Source: DASXTW01 sp046726275 (GTDB lineage: Bacteria > Actinomycetota > UBA4738). Taken from it: a stretch of 64,000 nt of DNA. The stretch's first letter is position 1. The number at the start of each line of letters is the position of its first letter. Where the stretch lies: assembly GCA_046726275.1 (NCBI GenBank), contig JBKPAF010000054.1:1-64000 (forward strand), read 5' to 3'. Of this stretch, positions 35,327-44,172 are shown in pieces. A program made the position numbers and the translations under genes. The notes under the pieces were generated by a model, which worked only from the letters and a program-made list of their open reading frames with translations, was not told the origin of the DNA and did no database searches.

Positions 35327-36253
35327 GTGCCGATCACGCCGGTAGAGAAGATCTGGATGGACGGGAAGCTCGTGGACTGGGAGAAGGCGACCGTCCACGT
35401 CCTCACCCACGCGCTCCACTACGGAAGCGGAGTGTTCGAAGGGGTCCGGGCATACGAGACGAAGCGAGGAGCCGCGGTCTTCCGGCTGCCGGATCACATC
35501 AGACGGCTCTACCGGTCCGCTCACGTATACCAGATGCCCATCCCGTTCGAGCAGGAGGAACTGGTCGAGGGCGTTCGGGAGACGGTCGGGGCCAACGGCC
35601 TCAAGTCATGCTATATCCGTCCCCTCGTCTATCGCGGATACGGCGAGATGGGTCTCAACCCTCTCCATGCGCCGGTGAATGTCTCGATCGCGGTGTGGCC
35701 GTGGGGAACCTACCTCGGCGAGGAGTCCCTGGAGACCGGCGTGCGCGCCAAGATCTCTTCCTGGAAGCGCAGCGACCACAACATCCTGCCTCCTGGGGCC
35801 AAGGCCACCGGCCAGTACATCAACTCCGGCCTGGCCAAGGTGGAGGCTCTCAACGCGGGATATGACGAGGGGATCATGCTGAACATGGCCGGGCACGTCA
35901 CCGACGGGCCGGGCGAGAACATCTTCATCGTGAAGGACGGCGTCCTGTACACGCCCCCTTTCTCGGCCGGGTGCCTGGATGGCATCACCCGCGACTCGAT
36001 CATTGCCATCGCCCGCGACCAGGGGTACGAGGTCGTCGAGCGGAACCTCTCGCGGTTCGACCTGTACACGGCCGATGAGGCCTTCTACACGGGCACGGCC
36101 GCCGAGGTCGCCCCGATCCGGGAGATCGACGACCGCGCGCTCGGGACGAACGGCCGTGGCCCGGTGACCAAGGAGCTCCAGGGGATCTTCTTCGCCGCCG
36201 CCCGGGGCGAGATCGAGAAGTACCAGGGCTGGCTGACGTACGTCACTGATTGA
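35327..36253 (+). CDS. ilvE: branched-chain amino acid aminotransferase
   Basis: 308-residue class IV PLP aminotransferase for the last step of Val, Leu and Ile synthesis. The PLP Lys is K159 in PPGAKATGQYINS, the same number as in E. coli IlvE. Other motifs: ALHYGSGVFEGVRAYET, IRPLVYRGYGEMGLNP, and GPGENIFIVKDGVLYTPPFS. GTG start with a strong AAGGAGG 6 bp upstream. First gene of a run with the FAH-family hydrolase and gltX. TATCCT near 35250 may be the promoter -10. Confidence 0.93.
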   Translation: MPITPVEKIWMDGKLVDWEKATVHVLTHALHYGSGVFEGVRAYETKRGAAVFRLPDHIRRLYRSAHVYQMPIPFEQEELVEGVRETVGANGLKSCYIRPLVYRGYGEMGLNPLHAPVNVSIAVWPWGTYLGEESLETGVRAKISSWKRSDHNILPPGAKATGQYINSGLAKVEALNAGYDEGIMLNMAGHVTDGPGENIFIVKDGVLYTPPFSAGCLDGITRDSIIAIARDQGYEVVERNLSRFDLYTADEAFYTGTAAEVAPIREIDDRALGTNGRGPVTKELQGIFFAAARGEIEKYQGWLTYVTD

Positions 36254-36308
36254 CCCCATCCCAACCGCGCGATCCCTGCTGACGAGTGACGGGCTGATCG
36301 CTACCGGC

Positions 36309-36314
36309 TAGCCT
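36309..36314 (+). promoter_or_regulatory. candidate -10 box (TAGCCT)
   Basis: TAGCCT lies 8 bp before the GTG of the FAH-family gene at 36323; no Shine-Dalgarno is present. Confidence 0.35.
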
Positions 36315-36322
36315 CCTCCCTC

Positions 36323-37084
36323 GTGAGGCTCGTGAGGTTCAGGCACGGCGATCGCATCGCTGCGGGCACACTGGAGGGGGACTTCGTCCGGCCCCTCCAG
36401 GGCACCTTCGTTGAGAACCCCCTTCCGACCGGGGAGGAGATCCCGCTGTCGGTCGTCCGCCTGCTCTCGCCCGTCCTCCCGTCCAAGGTGGTGTGCGTCG
36501 GGCGGAATTACTTGGAGCACGCCCAGGAGATGGGAACCGACGTCCCCGAGGAGCCCGTCCTGTTCATCAAACCTTCGACGTCGGTGATCGGGCCGGGCGA
36601 TCCGATTCCGTACCCCAGGATCTCTGAGCAGGTGGAACCCGAGGGCGAACTGGCTGTGGTCATCGGCCGGCTGGCCCGGAGGGTGCGAGCCGAGGAGGCT
36701 GGGAACTATGTTCTCGGGTTCGCCTGCGGCAACGACGTGACCGCCCGAGACCTCCAGCGCAGGGACGGCCAGTGGACGCGGGGCAAGGGATTCGACGGCT
36801 TCTGCCCCCTCGGGCCGTGGATCGAGACGGAGCTGGACCCCACGGACCTCGAGCTGGAATGCCGGGTCAACGGGGAGATCCGCCAGTCCGCCCGGACCTC
36901 GCAGCTCGCGTTCGGGCCGAACGTGCTGATCGAGTTCATCACCTCGGTCATGACGCTGCTCCCTGGCGACGTGATCCTGACCGGCACACCCGCCGGTGTC
37001 GGTCCGATGAAGCCGGGCGATCGCGTCGAGGTCGAGGTGGAGGGCATCGGCATCCTGGAGAACGAGGTGGTCGAGGGTGACTGA
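36323..37084 (+). CDS. fumarylacetoacetate hydrolase (FAH) family protein
   Basis: 253 residues with an FAH catalytic core: VGRNYLEHAQEMGTD, LFIKPSTSVIGPGDPIPYP, VEPEGELAVVIG (metal-binding Glu residues) and FACGNDVTARDLQR, closing with VILTGTPAGVGPMKPGD. The family includes hydratases, isomerases and acylpyruvate or oxaloacetate hydrolases; specificity cannot be read here. GTG start; overlaps gltX by 8 bp, so co-transcribed with it, although no functional link is obvious. Confidence 0.88.
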   Translation: MRLVRFRHGDRIAAGTLEGDFVRPLQGTFVENPLPTGEEIPLSVVRLLSPVLPSKVVCVGRNYLEHAQEMGTDVPEEPVLFIKPSTSVIGPGDPIPYPRISEQVEPEGELAVVIGRLARRVRAEEAGNYVLGFACGNDVTARDLQRRDGQWTRGKGFDGFCPLGPWIETELDPTDLELECRVNGEIRQSARTSQLAFGPNVLIEFITSVMTLLPGDVILTGTPAGVGPMKPGDRVEVEVEGIGILENEVVEGD

Positions 37085-38534
37085 TCCCGTGACCCCGGGA
37101 TCGGTCCGGTGCCGTATCGCCCCCGCCCCCACGGGCTACATGCACGTCGGGAACGCCCGGACGGCCCTGTACAACTGGCTGTTCGCGCGGCATCACGGCG
37201 GGGTGTTCATCCTCCGGGTCGAGGACACCGACCGGAAGCGTTCCACCGAAGAGGCCATCGCCATCGTCACGGACTCGCTCCGGTGGTTGGACATCCGGTG
37301 GGACGAGGGCCCCGAGGTAGGGGGCGAGTTCGGCCCGTACCGGCAGACCGAGCGGCTGGCCATCTACGAGGAAGCAACTGAACGCTTCCTCCAGGAGGAC
37401 CGGGCCTACTTCTGCTACTGCACTCCCGAGGAGCTTGAGGACCGCCGGCGCGCGGCGCTCAAGCGCGGGGAGACCCCCGGGTACGACGGACGGTGCCGCA
37501 ATCTCACCGCCGCCGAGCGCCGGGCGTTCGAGGCCGAGGGCCGCCCCAGAGCCGTCCGTTTCGCCATGGCGGGAGAAGACATCAAGGTTCACGACCTGAT
37601 CAGGGGCGACTCCGACTTCCCCGCGAACGACCTCCGGGACTTCGTGATCATGCGGAGCGATGGCACGCCCACCTACCTCCTGGCGGCGGCCGTGGACGAC
37701 GTGAAGATGCAGATGACGCACGTGATACGGGGAGAGGACCTCCTGCCCTCCACTCCCCGTCAGCAGGAGATCATCCATGCCCTGGGCGCCACGCCGCCCG
37801 CCTACGCGCACCTCCCCCTCATCGTGGGACCGGACCGCCAGCCCCTGTCCAAGCGCCACGGTTCGGTGGCGGTGGAGTGGTTCCGCGAGCAGGGATTCCT
37901 CCCCGAGGCTCTGGTGAACTATCTGGCCCTGTTGGGATGGTCCTTCGACGAGACCAGCACGTTCTTCAGCCGGGAGGAGCTCCTGGAGAAGTTTGATCTC
38001 GCGCGGGTCTCCCGCAACCCCGCCGCCTTCGACGACGAGAAGCTTCGGTGGATGAATGGCCACTACATCCGCGAGGCGGACGACGCGAGGCTCACCGAGC
38101 TGCTGGTCCACGCGCTGTTCCAGGAAGGCCTGGAGACCGACCTTCAGACCGTCGCCGCGGCGATCCCTCTGGTGAAGACCCGGATGCACACGCTGAAGGA
38201 AGGGGCCGCCCTGATCAGGTTCCTCTTCGTCGAGGAGGTCGAGCCCGACGACAAGGCCCGGAAGATGCTCGGGCCGGAGCGTGCCGATTACCTACTGGAG
38301 GTGGCGTCCCGGTTGGAGGCCGTGGGAGAGTGGAGCCACCAGGAGATCGAGAAGGCTCTCCGCGACCTGCAGGCAGAGCGCCAGCTTTCCTCCACACAGG
38401 CCTTTCAGCCGATCCGCGCGGCCGTCACCGGCACGTTGGTGTCCCCACCGCTCTTCGAGTCGATCGAGCTCCTGGGGCGGAACCGCACGCTGGACCGGCT
38501 GAGGAAGGCAGCAGGCGCCGGGACTCCACCGTAG
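37077..38534 (+). CDS. gltX: glutamyl-tRNA synthetase
   Basis: 485-residue class I synthetase. ATP-binding signatures are HVGN (residues 23-26, the HIGH motif, in APAPTGYMHVGNARTAL) and PLSKRHG (KMSKS motif). The Rossmann fold is followed by an all-helical anticodon-binding C-terminal half of normal length. In a GatCAB organism this enzyme is expected to be non-discriminating and charge both tRNA-Glu and tRNA-Gln with Glu. GTG start inside the end of the FAH-family gene. Confidence 0.95.
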   Translation: MTDPVTPGSVRCRIAPAPTGYMHVGNARTALYNWLFARHHGGVFILRVEDTDRKRSTEEAIAIVTDSLRWLDIRWDEGPEVGGEFGPYRQTERLAIYEEATERFLQEDRAYFCYCTPEELEDRRRAALKRGETPGYDGRCRNLTAAERRAFEAEGRPRAVRFAMAGEDIKVHDLIRGDSDFPANDLRDFVIMRSDGTPTYLLAAAVDDVKMQMTHVIRGEDLLPSTPRQQEIIHALGATPPAYAHLPLIVGPDRQPLSKRHGSVAVEWFREQGFLPEALVNYLALLGWSFDETSTFFSREELLEKFDLARVSRNPAAFDDEKLRWMNGHYIREADDARLTELLVHALFQEGLETDLQTVAAAIPLVKTRMHTLKEGAALIRFLFVEEVEPDDKARKMLGPERADYLLEVASRLEAVGEWSHQEIEKALRDLQAERQLSSTQAFQPIRAAVTGTLVSPPLFESIELLGRNRTLDRLRKAAGAGTPP

Positions 38535-38561
38535 CGAACAAACGCCAGGGCCGGCGAGCGG

Positions 38562-39236
38562 TCACCTCAGGAACAGTCCCGCGACGATGTTGATGGTCAT
38601 CGCGACCACTCCCGTCCCGAAGACGAACGATAGAAAGGCGTGGCGCAGGATCGTCATGCGGATGGACTTGGAGCTCACGTCGGTGTCGGACACCTGATAG
38701 GTCATCCCGACGGTGAAGGCCAGGTACGCGAAGTCGCCGTAGTCGGGCGGGCGGTCGTCCTTGAAGTCGATCCCGCCCCCATGGAGGTAGTAGAGGCTCG
38801 CGTACCGAAGGGTGAACACCGTGTGGACGGCTCCCCACGCGAGAACGAGGCTCAGGGACGCGACCGCTGTGGTCAGCCCCCTGACGGCGCCCGTCTCTCC
38901 ATTCGCTTTTAGCAGCGCCAGGGCGACCCCGACCAGGCTGGTCAAGCTTGCCGCGATCAGGACGAGGTCGGACGCAGCTCTGGAGTCGTCCTCGATCGTG
39001 GCAACCCTTGCGGTCTCCGCACCGTCCAGGCGTCCGATGCTGAGCCAGACCCACCCGATGAAGACGACGGCGGCAGCGTTCCACCCCGAGAGCACGGCTA
39101 CCTGCCACGACGTCAGGAAGATCGAGATGCCCAAGGCGATGAAGCCTGCGGCGAAGGACACCGCCACCCGGGCCCGCGCGGAAACGTGCGCGCGCTCGAT
39201 GCGGCCGTCGCCGACGCTCCGCTTCTCGGTGCCCAA
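38562..39236 (-). CDS. DUF1345 membrane protein
   Basis: About 224 residues with five or so membrane helices. The C-terminal half has the DUF1345 pattern: HTVFTLRYASLYYLHGGGID, DYGDFAYLAFTVGMTYQVSD (in two parts) and LRHAFLSFVFGTGVVAMTIN. Function unknown. The start is uncertain: TTG 39236 lies 7 bp after a minus-strand TATCGT box (39244-39249); GTG 39245, ATG 39284 and TTG 39311 are in frame, the last inside the tRNA-derived repeat. This is the last core-type gene before the accessory region. Confidence 0.8.
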   Translation of the reverse strand: MGTEKRSVGDGRIERAHVSARARVAVSFAAGFIALGISIFLTSWQVAVLSGWNAAAVVFIGWVWLSIGRLDGAETARVATIEDDSRAASDLVLIAASLTSLVGVALALLKANGETGAVRGLTTAVASLSLVLAWGAVHTVFTLRYASLYYLHGGGIDFKDDRPPDYGDFAYLAFTVGMTYQVSDTDVSSKSIRMTILRHAFLSFVFGTGVVAMTINIVAGLFLR

Positions 39237-39303
39237 TACATCCACGATACGCCCAAGCCCGGGGCTGGACCCGGCTCCGTGCATCGGGCACGTCCGGATG
39301 CGC

Positions 39304-39324
39304 AGTCCCAACGGGATTCGAACC
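39304..39324 (+). repeat. 21-bp copy of the tRNA-Glu 3' end (outer attachment-site remnant)
   Basis: AGTCCCAACGGGATTCGAAC plus C matches 50012-50032 of the intact tRNA-Glu exactly and in the same orientation. It covers the acceptor-stem 3' strand and T arm; identity stops at 39325. It marks the far edge of the accessory region. Confidence 0.7.
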
Positions 39325-39327
39325 GGC

Positions 39328-40503
39328 TCATCCCCGAGCCGCGTCCCTCAGGACCTTTGTCAGTATCTCCACTTGGCCGAAAGGATCCTGCGTCGATGCA
39401 CCGGCCGTGTTTGCCTGGACCGAGATGACCACGCCTTCCTCCGGCAGCGCCACGAGGAGGATCGAGGAGCAGCAGGTCGAGGCGGAACTCGCTCCCTCGT
39501 GGCCGACGGCGAGGGTTCCGTAGGAAACGGAGAAGTCGAAGACTCCGAGCCCGTACCTCATGTCGCAGCACGGGTCTTGATAGAAGTCGGTCATCTCCTC
39601 AAGGGAGGGGTCGGCAAGCACGAAGCCCCCGTACAGCTCGTAACCCCACCTGGCCAGCGACGCAGGCGTCGACTCCACCCCCCATCCGTCGGCGGCCAGG
39701 GCATCCTCGACCGTGTAGACAAGCCCATCGAGGGCAGGGTTGTCGAGGACGTCCGAGCGCAGGACTTCAGCCAGGGGGCGCCCGGTGGCGCGCTCGATGA
39801 TCGTTCCGAGCAGGACGTAGTTCGTGCTCGCGTAGCGAGTCTCGGACCCCGGCCGAATCTCGGGTTCGGGCAGCCTCCTGAACACCCCGACGGCGGTGGA
39901 TGCCCGCTCGGCCGGGTAGAAACCCCCTTCCGGCGTAAACTCGTCCAGATCAGGGATGCCGCTGCGCATCGCCAACACCTGTCGGATAGTGGCTCCGTTC
40001 GCGTCGAAGAACCGCAGTTCGGCGGGAAGATGGTCCGAAGCCTGATCATCCAGGCCTAGCTTGCCTTCCTCGACCAGGCGGAGGACCTGGGCGGCGACGA
40101 CAGTCTTGCCTGCGCTGTGTGTGGGGCTGCGTGAGTGGGGGGTCAGAGGAATGCCGTCGAGCGACCCGGCAGCCCCGGCCCAGCTTCCGCGGTCGGCGAG
40201 GATCACTGCGGCGGTGACCCCTGTGAACGTGCCCTCATCGACGGCCTCATCGAGCGCTGCCTGGAGCGCTTCGGCTATCGGCCCCGGGAGGCGCCCATCG
40301 GGGAACGGGGGGAACTCCCCGAGTGCATAGGTGGGAGGAGCGTCAGGTCCTGTGTCCGGACTGCCCTCGCGAGCCGCGGTCGCCGGGGTCGACGAAGAGC
40401 TGCAGGCCGCACCTACGAACGCGAGGATCGATACGACGCTGATCACTCCGCGAGTCGTGGACCAAGTTCGAGATCGGCGGTCCGCCTTCTCGGTTCTGTG
40501 CAT
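39328..40503 (-). CDS. beta-lactamase-family serine hydrolase, lipoprotein
   Basis: 391 residues from the ATG at 40503, which has AAAGGAG 7 bp upstream. Lipobox FVGAAC after a hydrophobic signal predicts a lipoprotein. The class C/EstB-type fold shows SAGK (SxxK nucleophile, in THSAGKTVVAAQVL), RYASTNYVLLG (Tyr motif; usually YSN, here YAS) and GHEGASS (HxG third motif). Relatives include D,D-peptidases and esterases; substrate unknown. It begins the accessory segment, 4 bp from the tRNA-derived repeat. The 242 bp upstream of it hold no gene I can support. Confidence 0.85.
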   Translation of the reverse strand: MHRTEKADRRSRTWSTTRGVISVVSILAFVGAACSSSSTPATAAREGSPDTGPDAPPTYALGEFPPFPDGRLPGPIAEALQAALDEAVDEGTFTGVTAAVILADRGSWAGAAGSLDGIPLTPHSRSPTHSAGKTVVAAQVLRLVEEGKLGLDDQASDHLPAELRFFDANGATIRQVLAMRSGIPDLDEFTPEGGFYPAERASTAVGVFRRLPEPEIRPGSETRYASTNYVLLGTIIERATGRPLAEVLRSDVLDNPALDGLVYTVEDALAADGWGVESTPASLARWGYELYGGFVLADPSLEEMTDFYQDPCCDMRYGLGVFDFSVSYGTLAVGHEGASSASTCCSSILLVALPEEGVVISVQANTAGASTQDPFGQVEILTKVLRDAARG

Positions 40504-40745
40504 CTCCCCGCTCCTTTCGCGTCTCGGCGGAGACTTGACGACGTCGTCCTCGACCTGCACGGGTCCATGGATGCTCGTGGGAGCCGGTTCGTTTAGGTCA
40601 GGCATGGTCCCCGTCGCCGCGGGCGAAGGGACGTGCCGATTGGGGCAAGCTAGTAGGCCGTTCGCGCAATACTTCCTGTCCGAATGCCTCGCCCAAAGGA
40701 CGCGCCGAGAGCAGACATATTCGGCAACCCGCCTACCTGGTGGAG

Positions 40746-41237
40746 CTATCCCTGGCTGTAGGACGAACGAGCGAACTCAAGGAACCCGATGTCCCCCGGT
40801 GAATGGCCAGCTTGGGTCAGCAAGACGGCTGCGTCGCTGAACTGCTGGATCGCGTGACTCACCAGGTGGATGACGTAGTACCAGAGCGGAAGGGGGTTGT
40901 CCCCCGGAGGCGGGATCGCGAGCTGCTCGTTCGTAAGCCCGGTGACCCACTGTCGCATCTCGAGTTCGTCCCGACGCCAGTGATCGGTGATGGAATCAGC
41001 GGTCGGGTAATCGTCCGGATTGAGATCCGGCTCTGGTCCAAAGGAACCCGTGCGGAGGCGCTCGCGCCAGCTCCACTGGACATCCAATTCATGGACCAAT
41101 GTCGCACGGAGATTACGCGTGGTCACGACATCCGAGGCCGCGAGCTCATCGAACGAAAGGCCCGCAGCCGCCGCGAGGACGCGATCGCGAAGCCAGTAGA
41201 GGTAATCAAAGAGGACCCGGACATCATCGGCACGCAT
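40746..41237 (-). CDS. DinB-superfamily protein
   Basis: 163 residues, four-helix DinB/YfiT fold. Candidate metal ligands are the His in LRATLVHELDVQWSW and the two in YYVIHLVSHAIQQFSD, the usual triad positions. Members include thiol-dependent transferases (bacillithiol or mycothiol S-transferases) and DNA-damage-induced proteins of unknown role. No thiol-synthesis genes nearby. Within the tRNA-bounded accessory segment. Confidence 0.8.
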   Translation of the reverse strand: MRADDVRVLFDYLYWLRDRVLAAAAGLSFDELAASDVVTTRNLRATLVHELDVQWSWRERLRTGSFGPEPDLNPDDYPTADSITDHWRRDELEMRQWVTGLTNEQLAIPPPGDNPLPLWYYVIHLVSHAIQQFSDAAVLLTQAGHSPGDIGFLEFARSSYSQG

Positions 41238-41356
41238 CGATTGAGTCTAGCCTGCAACCGGGTTCGGGAAGACAGCTCTCCATGCCACCACAACACGCAG
41301 CGAATGGTTCTCTGCGAACACTGGCCATAGAACCGCTTCGAGGTAGGAGGGGTGCA

Positions 41357-41494
41357 GTGAACATGAACGAGGAGCACCGTCTAGAGCGCGCCAGGCTTGC
41401 CGAGGCGATGCGCAAGGCGGCTGCCCATCGGCCCGATCATGACAGGCCGCCGTGGTGCTATCGCTGCCGTTCGCCGGTTCCTGGGTGGCGGTGA
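41357..41494 (+). CDS. small ORF, 45 aa, CxxC-containing
   Basis: GTG start with AGGAGGGG upstream encodes a 45-residue Arg/Glu/Ala-rich peptide ending PPWCYRCRSPVPGWR. The CYRC pair could bind zinc. It overlaps the start of the M23-type peptidase gene by 43 bp in another frame, so it is either a short upstream coding leader or chance. Not recognised. Confidence 0.3.
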   Translation: MNMNEEHRLERARLAEAMRKAAAHRPDHDRPPWCYRCRSPVPGWR

Positions 41495-42114
41495 ACACGC
41501 CGGCGCGGAAGGTGCCGAGCCATGGCACGCACTTCCTGGGACAGACTTTCGCGATCGACTTTGTGAAGGTGGACAGGCGGTCACGAACGGCCACCGTTCG
41601 AGACTGGCGAACCGTGATCGCGATCGAGCCGCTCGACCGGTTCCTTGGATTCGGGGACCCGATCCTCGCGCCGGCGAATGGGCGAGTGGTCACCGTCCAC
41701 GATGGAGAGGAAGATCATGCGGCGCGGCGCTCGCCGCTAACTGTGATCCCGTACCTCCTGACCCAAGGGGTGAGGCTCCGCCGTGGGCTGGGCGCGGTTA
41801 CCGGCAATCATTTGACCTTGGCACTGGGTGAGGATGGGCCGTTTGTCAGTCTGGGGCACCTCCGCCGGGGTTCGCAGGAGGTGCGACCAGGTGACCGGGT
41901 CGAACTGGAACAGCCGATCGCAGCCTGTGGCAGCTCTGGCAACAGCACCCAGCCACATGTGCACGTTCAAGTTATGGATTCCCCCGATCTGCTTGCGTGC
42001 CGAGGCCTGCCCATGGCCTTTCGCGAGTACCTGGCGTGGCGGCCCGGCGCGGACGAACCACAACGCATCAGTCAAGGCGTCCCTGGCTTCCGCGAGAGGG
42101 TTGAGGCTACCTAG
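41452..42114 (+). CDS. M23-type (LytM-like) metallopeptidase domain protein
   Basis: 220 residues. Zinc-site pattern: His/Asp in SHGTHFLGQTFAIDFV (H27, D36) and HxH in QPHVHVQ (H169, H171), with the beta-sheet core DPILAPANGRVVTVHDG and RPGDRVELEQPIAACGSSGN typical of LytM folds. M23 enzymes cut peptidoglycan cross-bridges, but no signal peptide is visible, so the protein may be cytoplasmic or use another start. GTG GTG start at 41452. Confidence 0.8.
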   Translation: MVLSLPFAGSWVAVNTPARKVPSHGTHFLGQTFAIDFVKVDRRSRTATVRDWRTVIAIEPLDRFLGFGDPILAPANGRVVTVHDGEEDHAARRSPLTVIPYLLTQGVRLRRGLGAVTGNHLTLALGEDGPFVSLGHLRRGSQEVRPGDRVELEQPIAACGSSGNSTQPHVHVQVMDSPDLLACRGLPMAFREYLAWRPGADEPQRISQGVPGFRERVEAT

Positions 42115-42311
42115 CCAAGCAAGCTACGGGGGGTGGCGCGGTGCGGAAATGTCCCTCCTACGAGGGCTTGTTATCTGTTGACGGTCAGGAATCCGCACGG
42201 ACGCGCTATCGGTTGCGCTCGTTTCCGAGCCTCTCCCGGGCTCTGAGCCATTACGAGTGAGCCATTCGTCCGTGGGCGAGTGTTCCGGAAATGTCGCTCC
42301 AGCCTCGGAGA
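42115..42311. other. non-coding gap with short repeats
   Basis: A near-identical 14-mer occurs twice, GGAAATGTCCCTCC (42145-42158) and GGAAATGTCGCTCC (42287-42300), and GAGCCATT is repeated with a 14-bp period (42245-42266). Nothing coding is supported. It separates the convergent peptidase and EVE genes. Confidence 0.3.
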
Positions 42312-42779
42312 TCAGCCAGCCGAGGGCAAACGTTCCGCCCGAACGGCCAGGACCGTCTCGTATTCGTGAGCAGTGATCCGAACGACGCCCGTTGGGAAGC
42401 CGGCCTTGGCATTCGCCTGGACCCGAGGGTTCGACTCTGTCGGGTCGATTCGCGGCAGGACGGCATGCATCGGCACCGGCGGATCCCATTCCTCGACTTG
42501 CGCGAGCATCACTCCGCTTGGAGAGTCGCCGAGGTATATCTGCGCCTCGGACGGTGTCCATTGACGGACGGCTGAGCCAAGCTCGGCGCGACCGATGAAC
42601 GCTCGCTCCGGTTCCGCCAGATAGATGAGAATGAGGTCACCTGGGGCGAGCGCGTCGCAGTGCGTCTCGTCGGCATCGACGCCCCACAGCTTGACTCGCA
42701 AGGACGCAGCGGCTTGTTCGCTTAGCGATCCCCCCTTCGCTGCGTGCCTCTTTGAGAAGTTGAACAGGTAGTGGCCCAC
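42312..42779 (-). CDS. EVE/PUA-like domain protein
   Basis: 155 residues from the GTG at 42779; a TTG at 42821 extends the frame. Opens VGHYLFNFSKRHAAKGG and has LAPGDLILIYLAEPERAFIG and the end-domain segment VRITAHEYETVLA, as in EVE-domain proteins, whose pocket reads modified bases in DNA or RNA. EVE proteins often travel with restriction or defence genes; none is adjacent. It lies directly downstream of the cyclase gene on the same strand. Confidence 0.65.
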   Translation of the reverse strand: MGHYLFNFSKRHAAKGGSLSEQAAASLRVKLWGVDADETHCDALAPGDLILIYLAEPERAFIGRAELGSAVRQWTPSEAQIYLGDSPSGVMLAQVEEWDPPVPMHAVLPRIDPTESNPRVQANAKAGFPTGVVRITAHEYETVLAVRAERLPSAG

Positions 42780-42824
42780 TCCCGAAGCGTACTCCGGGCT
42801 GTCGCAGGACCCTGCTTCCAAGCT

Positions 42825-44052
42825 CTACCGATCCCAGTCGACCACTGCGCGAAACAGCGGAGCCCGCTCGGTGATCCCCTTCAGCACGATAACGTCAGCC
42901 TGTTCGAACTTCACCTTGGGGCTGTTCACGGAATCCCGTACTGCCTCGCTCACCAGCACCTCGCCCGGCCCGGCAGCCTGGGCCAGACGGGAGGCCAGGT
43001 TAACTGTTCGTCCGAACAGGTCGAGGTCGCGCTCGATCAGGGGGCCGGCGTGGACTCCCGCACGGCTCGGGAGTTTGCCATGGACGTTCAGGGCCTCGAC
43101 CAGGGCCAGGGCGGCCATCAGCCCCCGCTCTGCGTCGGGGAACCGGAGCATGGCGCCATCGCCCAGGAGCTTCACCAGCCGCCCGTCGTTCGCGGTCGCC
43201 ACGGCCTCCGCCTCTCGCGGAAGGGTCGAGGCGAACCTCACGGCTACCTCGTCTCCGTGCTCCTCCGTCAGCCGCGTGTATCCCGTGAGGTCGACGAAGA
43301 CCACCGCGGGCGGTGCCGACGGCTGCGGGGGAGGAGCCAGCCCTCGGGCGGCGAAGAACTCCTCGAACCCTTCCACGATGCCCGCCATGCTGCGCTGCTC
43401 GAGGTATTGCTGAAAGAGCCATTCCATCATCCAGGGGAGAAGGCTCAGCACCGTAACGATGGTCTCCCGAGCCTCCTCGGGGGACCGTTCGATCTCTCCG
43501 CTATAGAGACGCTCTCGGACTGGCCCGGCAACCTGCTCAACGAAGAGCTCAACCCACCCCGAGCGTCGCCATACGAGTACCCTCGGCGAGAAGTCGGGCT
43601 GCCCTGACCAGTGTGTCGTCACTCCGAGCGGGGCTCCATCCCTTGAGGAACTGTTGGAGCCGCTCCTCTTCGTCGGTGTGGATGGGCGATGAGGGGTCGG
43701 GCTGGGGCAGCCCCAGTGACGCATACACGGCCGGGAGGAGCGACGCCCTCGGACCAGCGGTGGCCATGAAATCGGCGAAGGTTCGCTGGGACCGAGGGCC
43801 CGGCTCCACCACCAAGTACTCGTCCACGCGATCGAGGTTGACGTGCCCCTCGGAGACTGCCCACTCGACTTGTTGCGAAGTGAACCCGGCCCCCAGAAGG
43901 GCAGCAACGAGCTTGGCTCGGAAGACATCGCCGAACCGGAAGGCTCCCGGCTCACGAGGCTTGAGGATCCCGATACTAAGCAACCACTCGATGCGGTCCA
44001 AGGAGACGCCGGCATCCTCAGCGACCTCCTCCGCGGAGAAGGTCCTGATCAC
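42825..44052 (-). pseudogene. class III adenylate/guanylate cyclase with MerR-like N-terminus, one apparent frameshift
   Basis: The N-terminal 167 codons (44052 to about 43561) encode a MerR-like HTH (VAEDAGVSLDRIEWLLSIGI, FRFGDVFRAKLVAALLGAGF) and a helical linker. The rest, in the next frame, encodes a full cyclase homology domain: metal Asp in VVFVDLTGYTRLTEEHGDE, second Asp in VKLLGDGAMLRFPD, and RAGVHAGPLIERDLDLFGRT with VNLASRLAQAAG. One extra base in the CCCC run at 43557-43560 would explain the break: removing it gives ATLGWVELFVEQ and a continuous protein of about 408 residues. All catalytic residues persist, so a consensus error is quite possible. EVE gene follows. Confidence 0.8.
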
Positions 44053-44172
44053 ACAGGGATTCTAGAAGGGGATGCTTTTGGCCCCGTGATAGGTGCTTCT
44101 GGGACCTGAGCGATGCTGTTCTTCGGTTGCTGCTTGCGGAACCGACTCCTTGGTTTAGGAGTAAGGGAGGGT

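Noticed and set aside
42145..42300. Repeated 14-mer GGAAATGTC-CTCC as mobile-element ends
   Set aside because: Only two imperfect copies, direct rather than inverted, with no transposase; probably chance or minor regulatory sequence.
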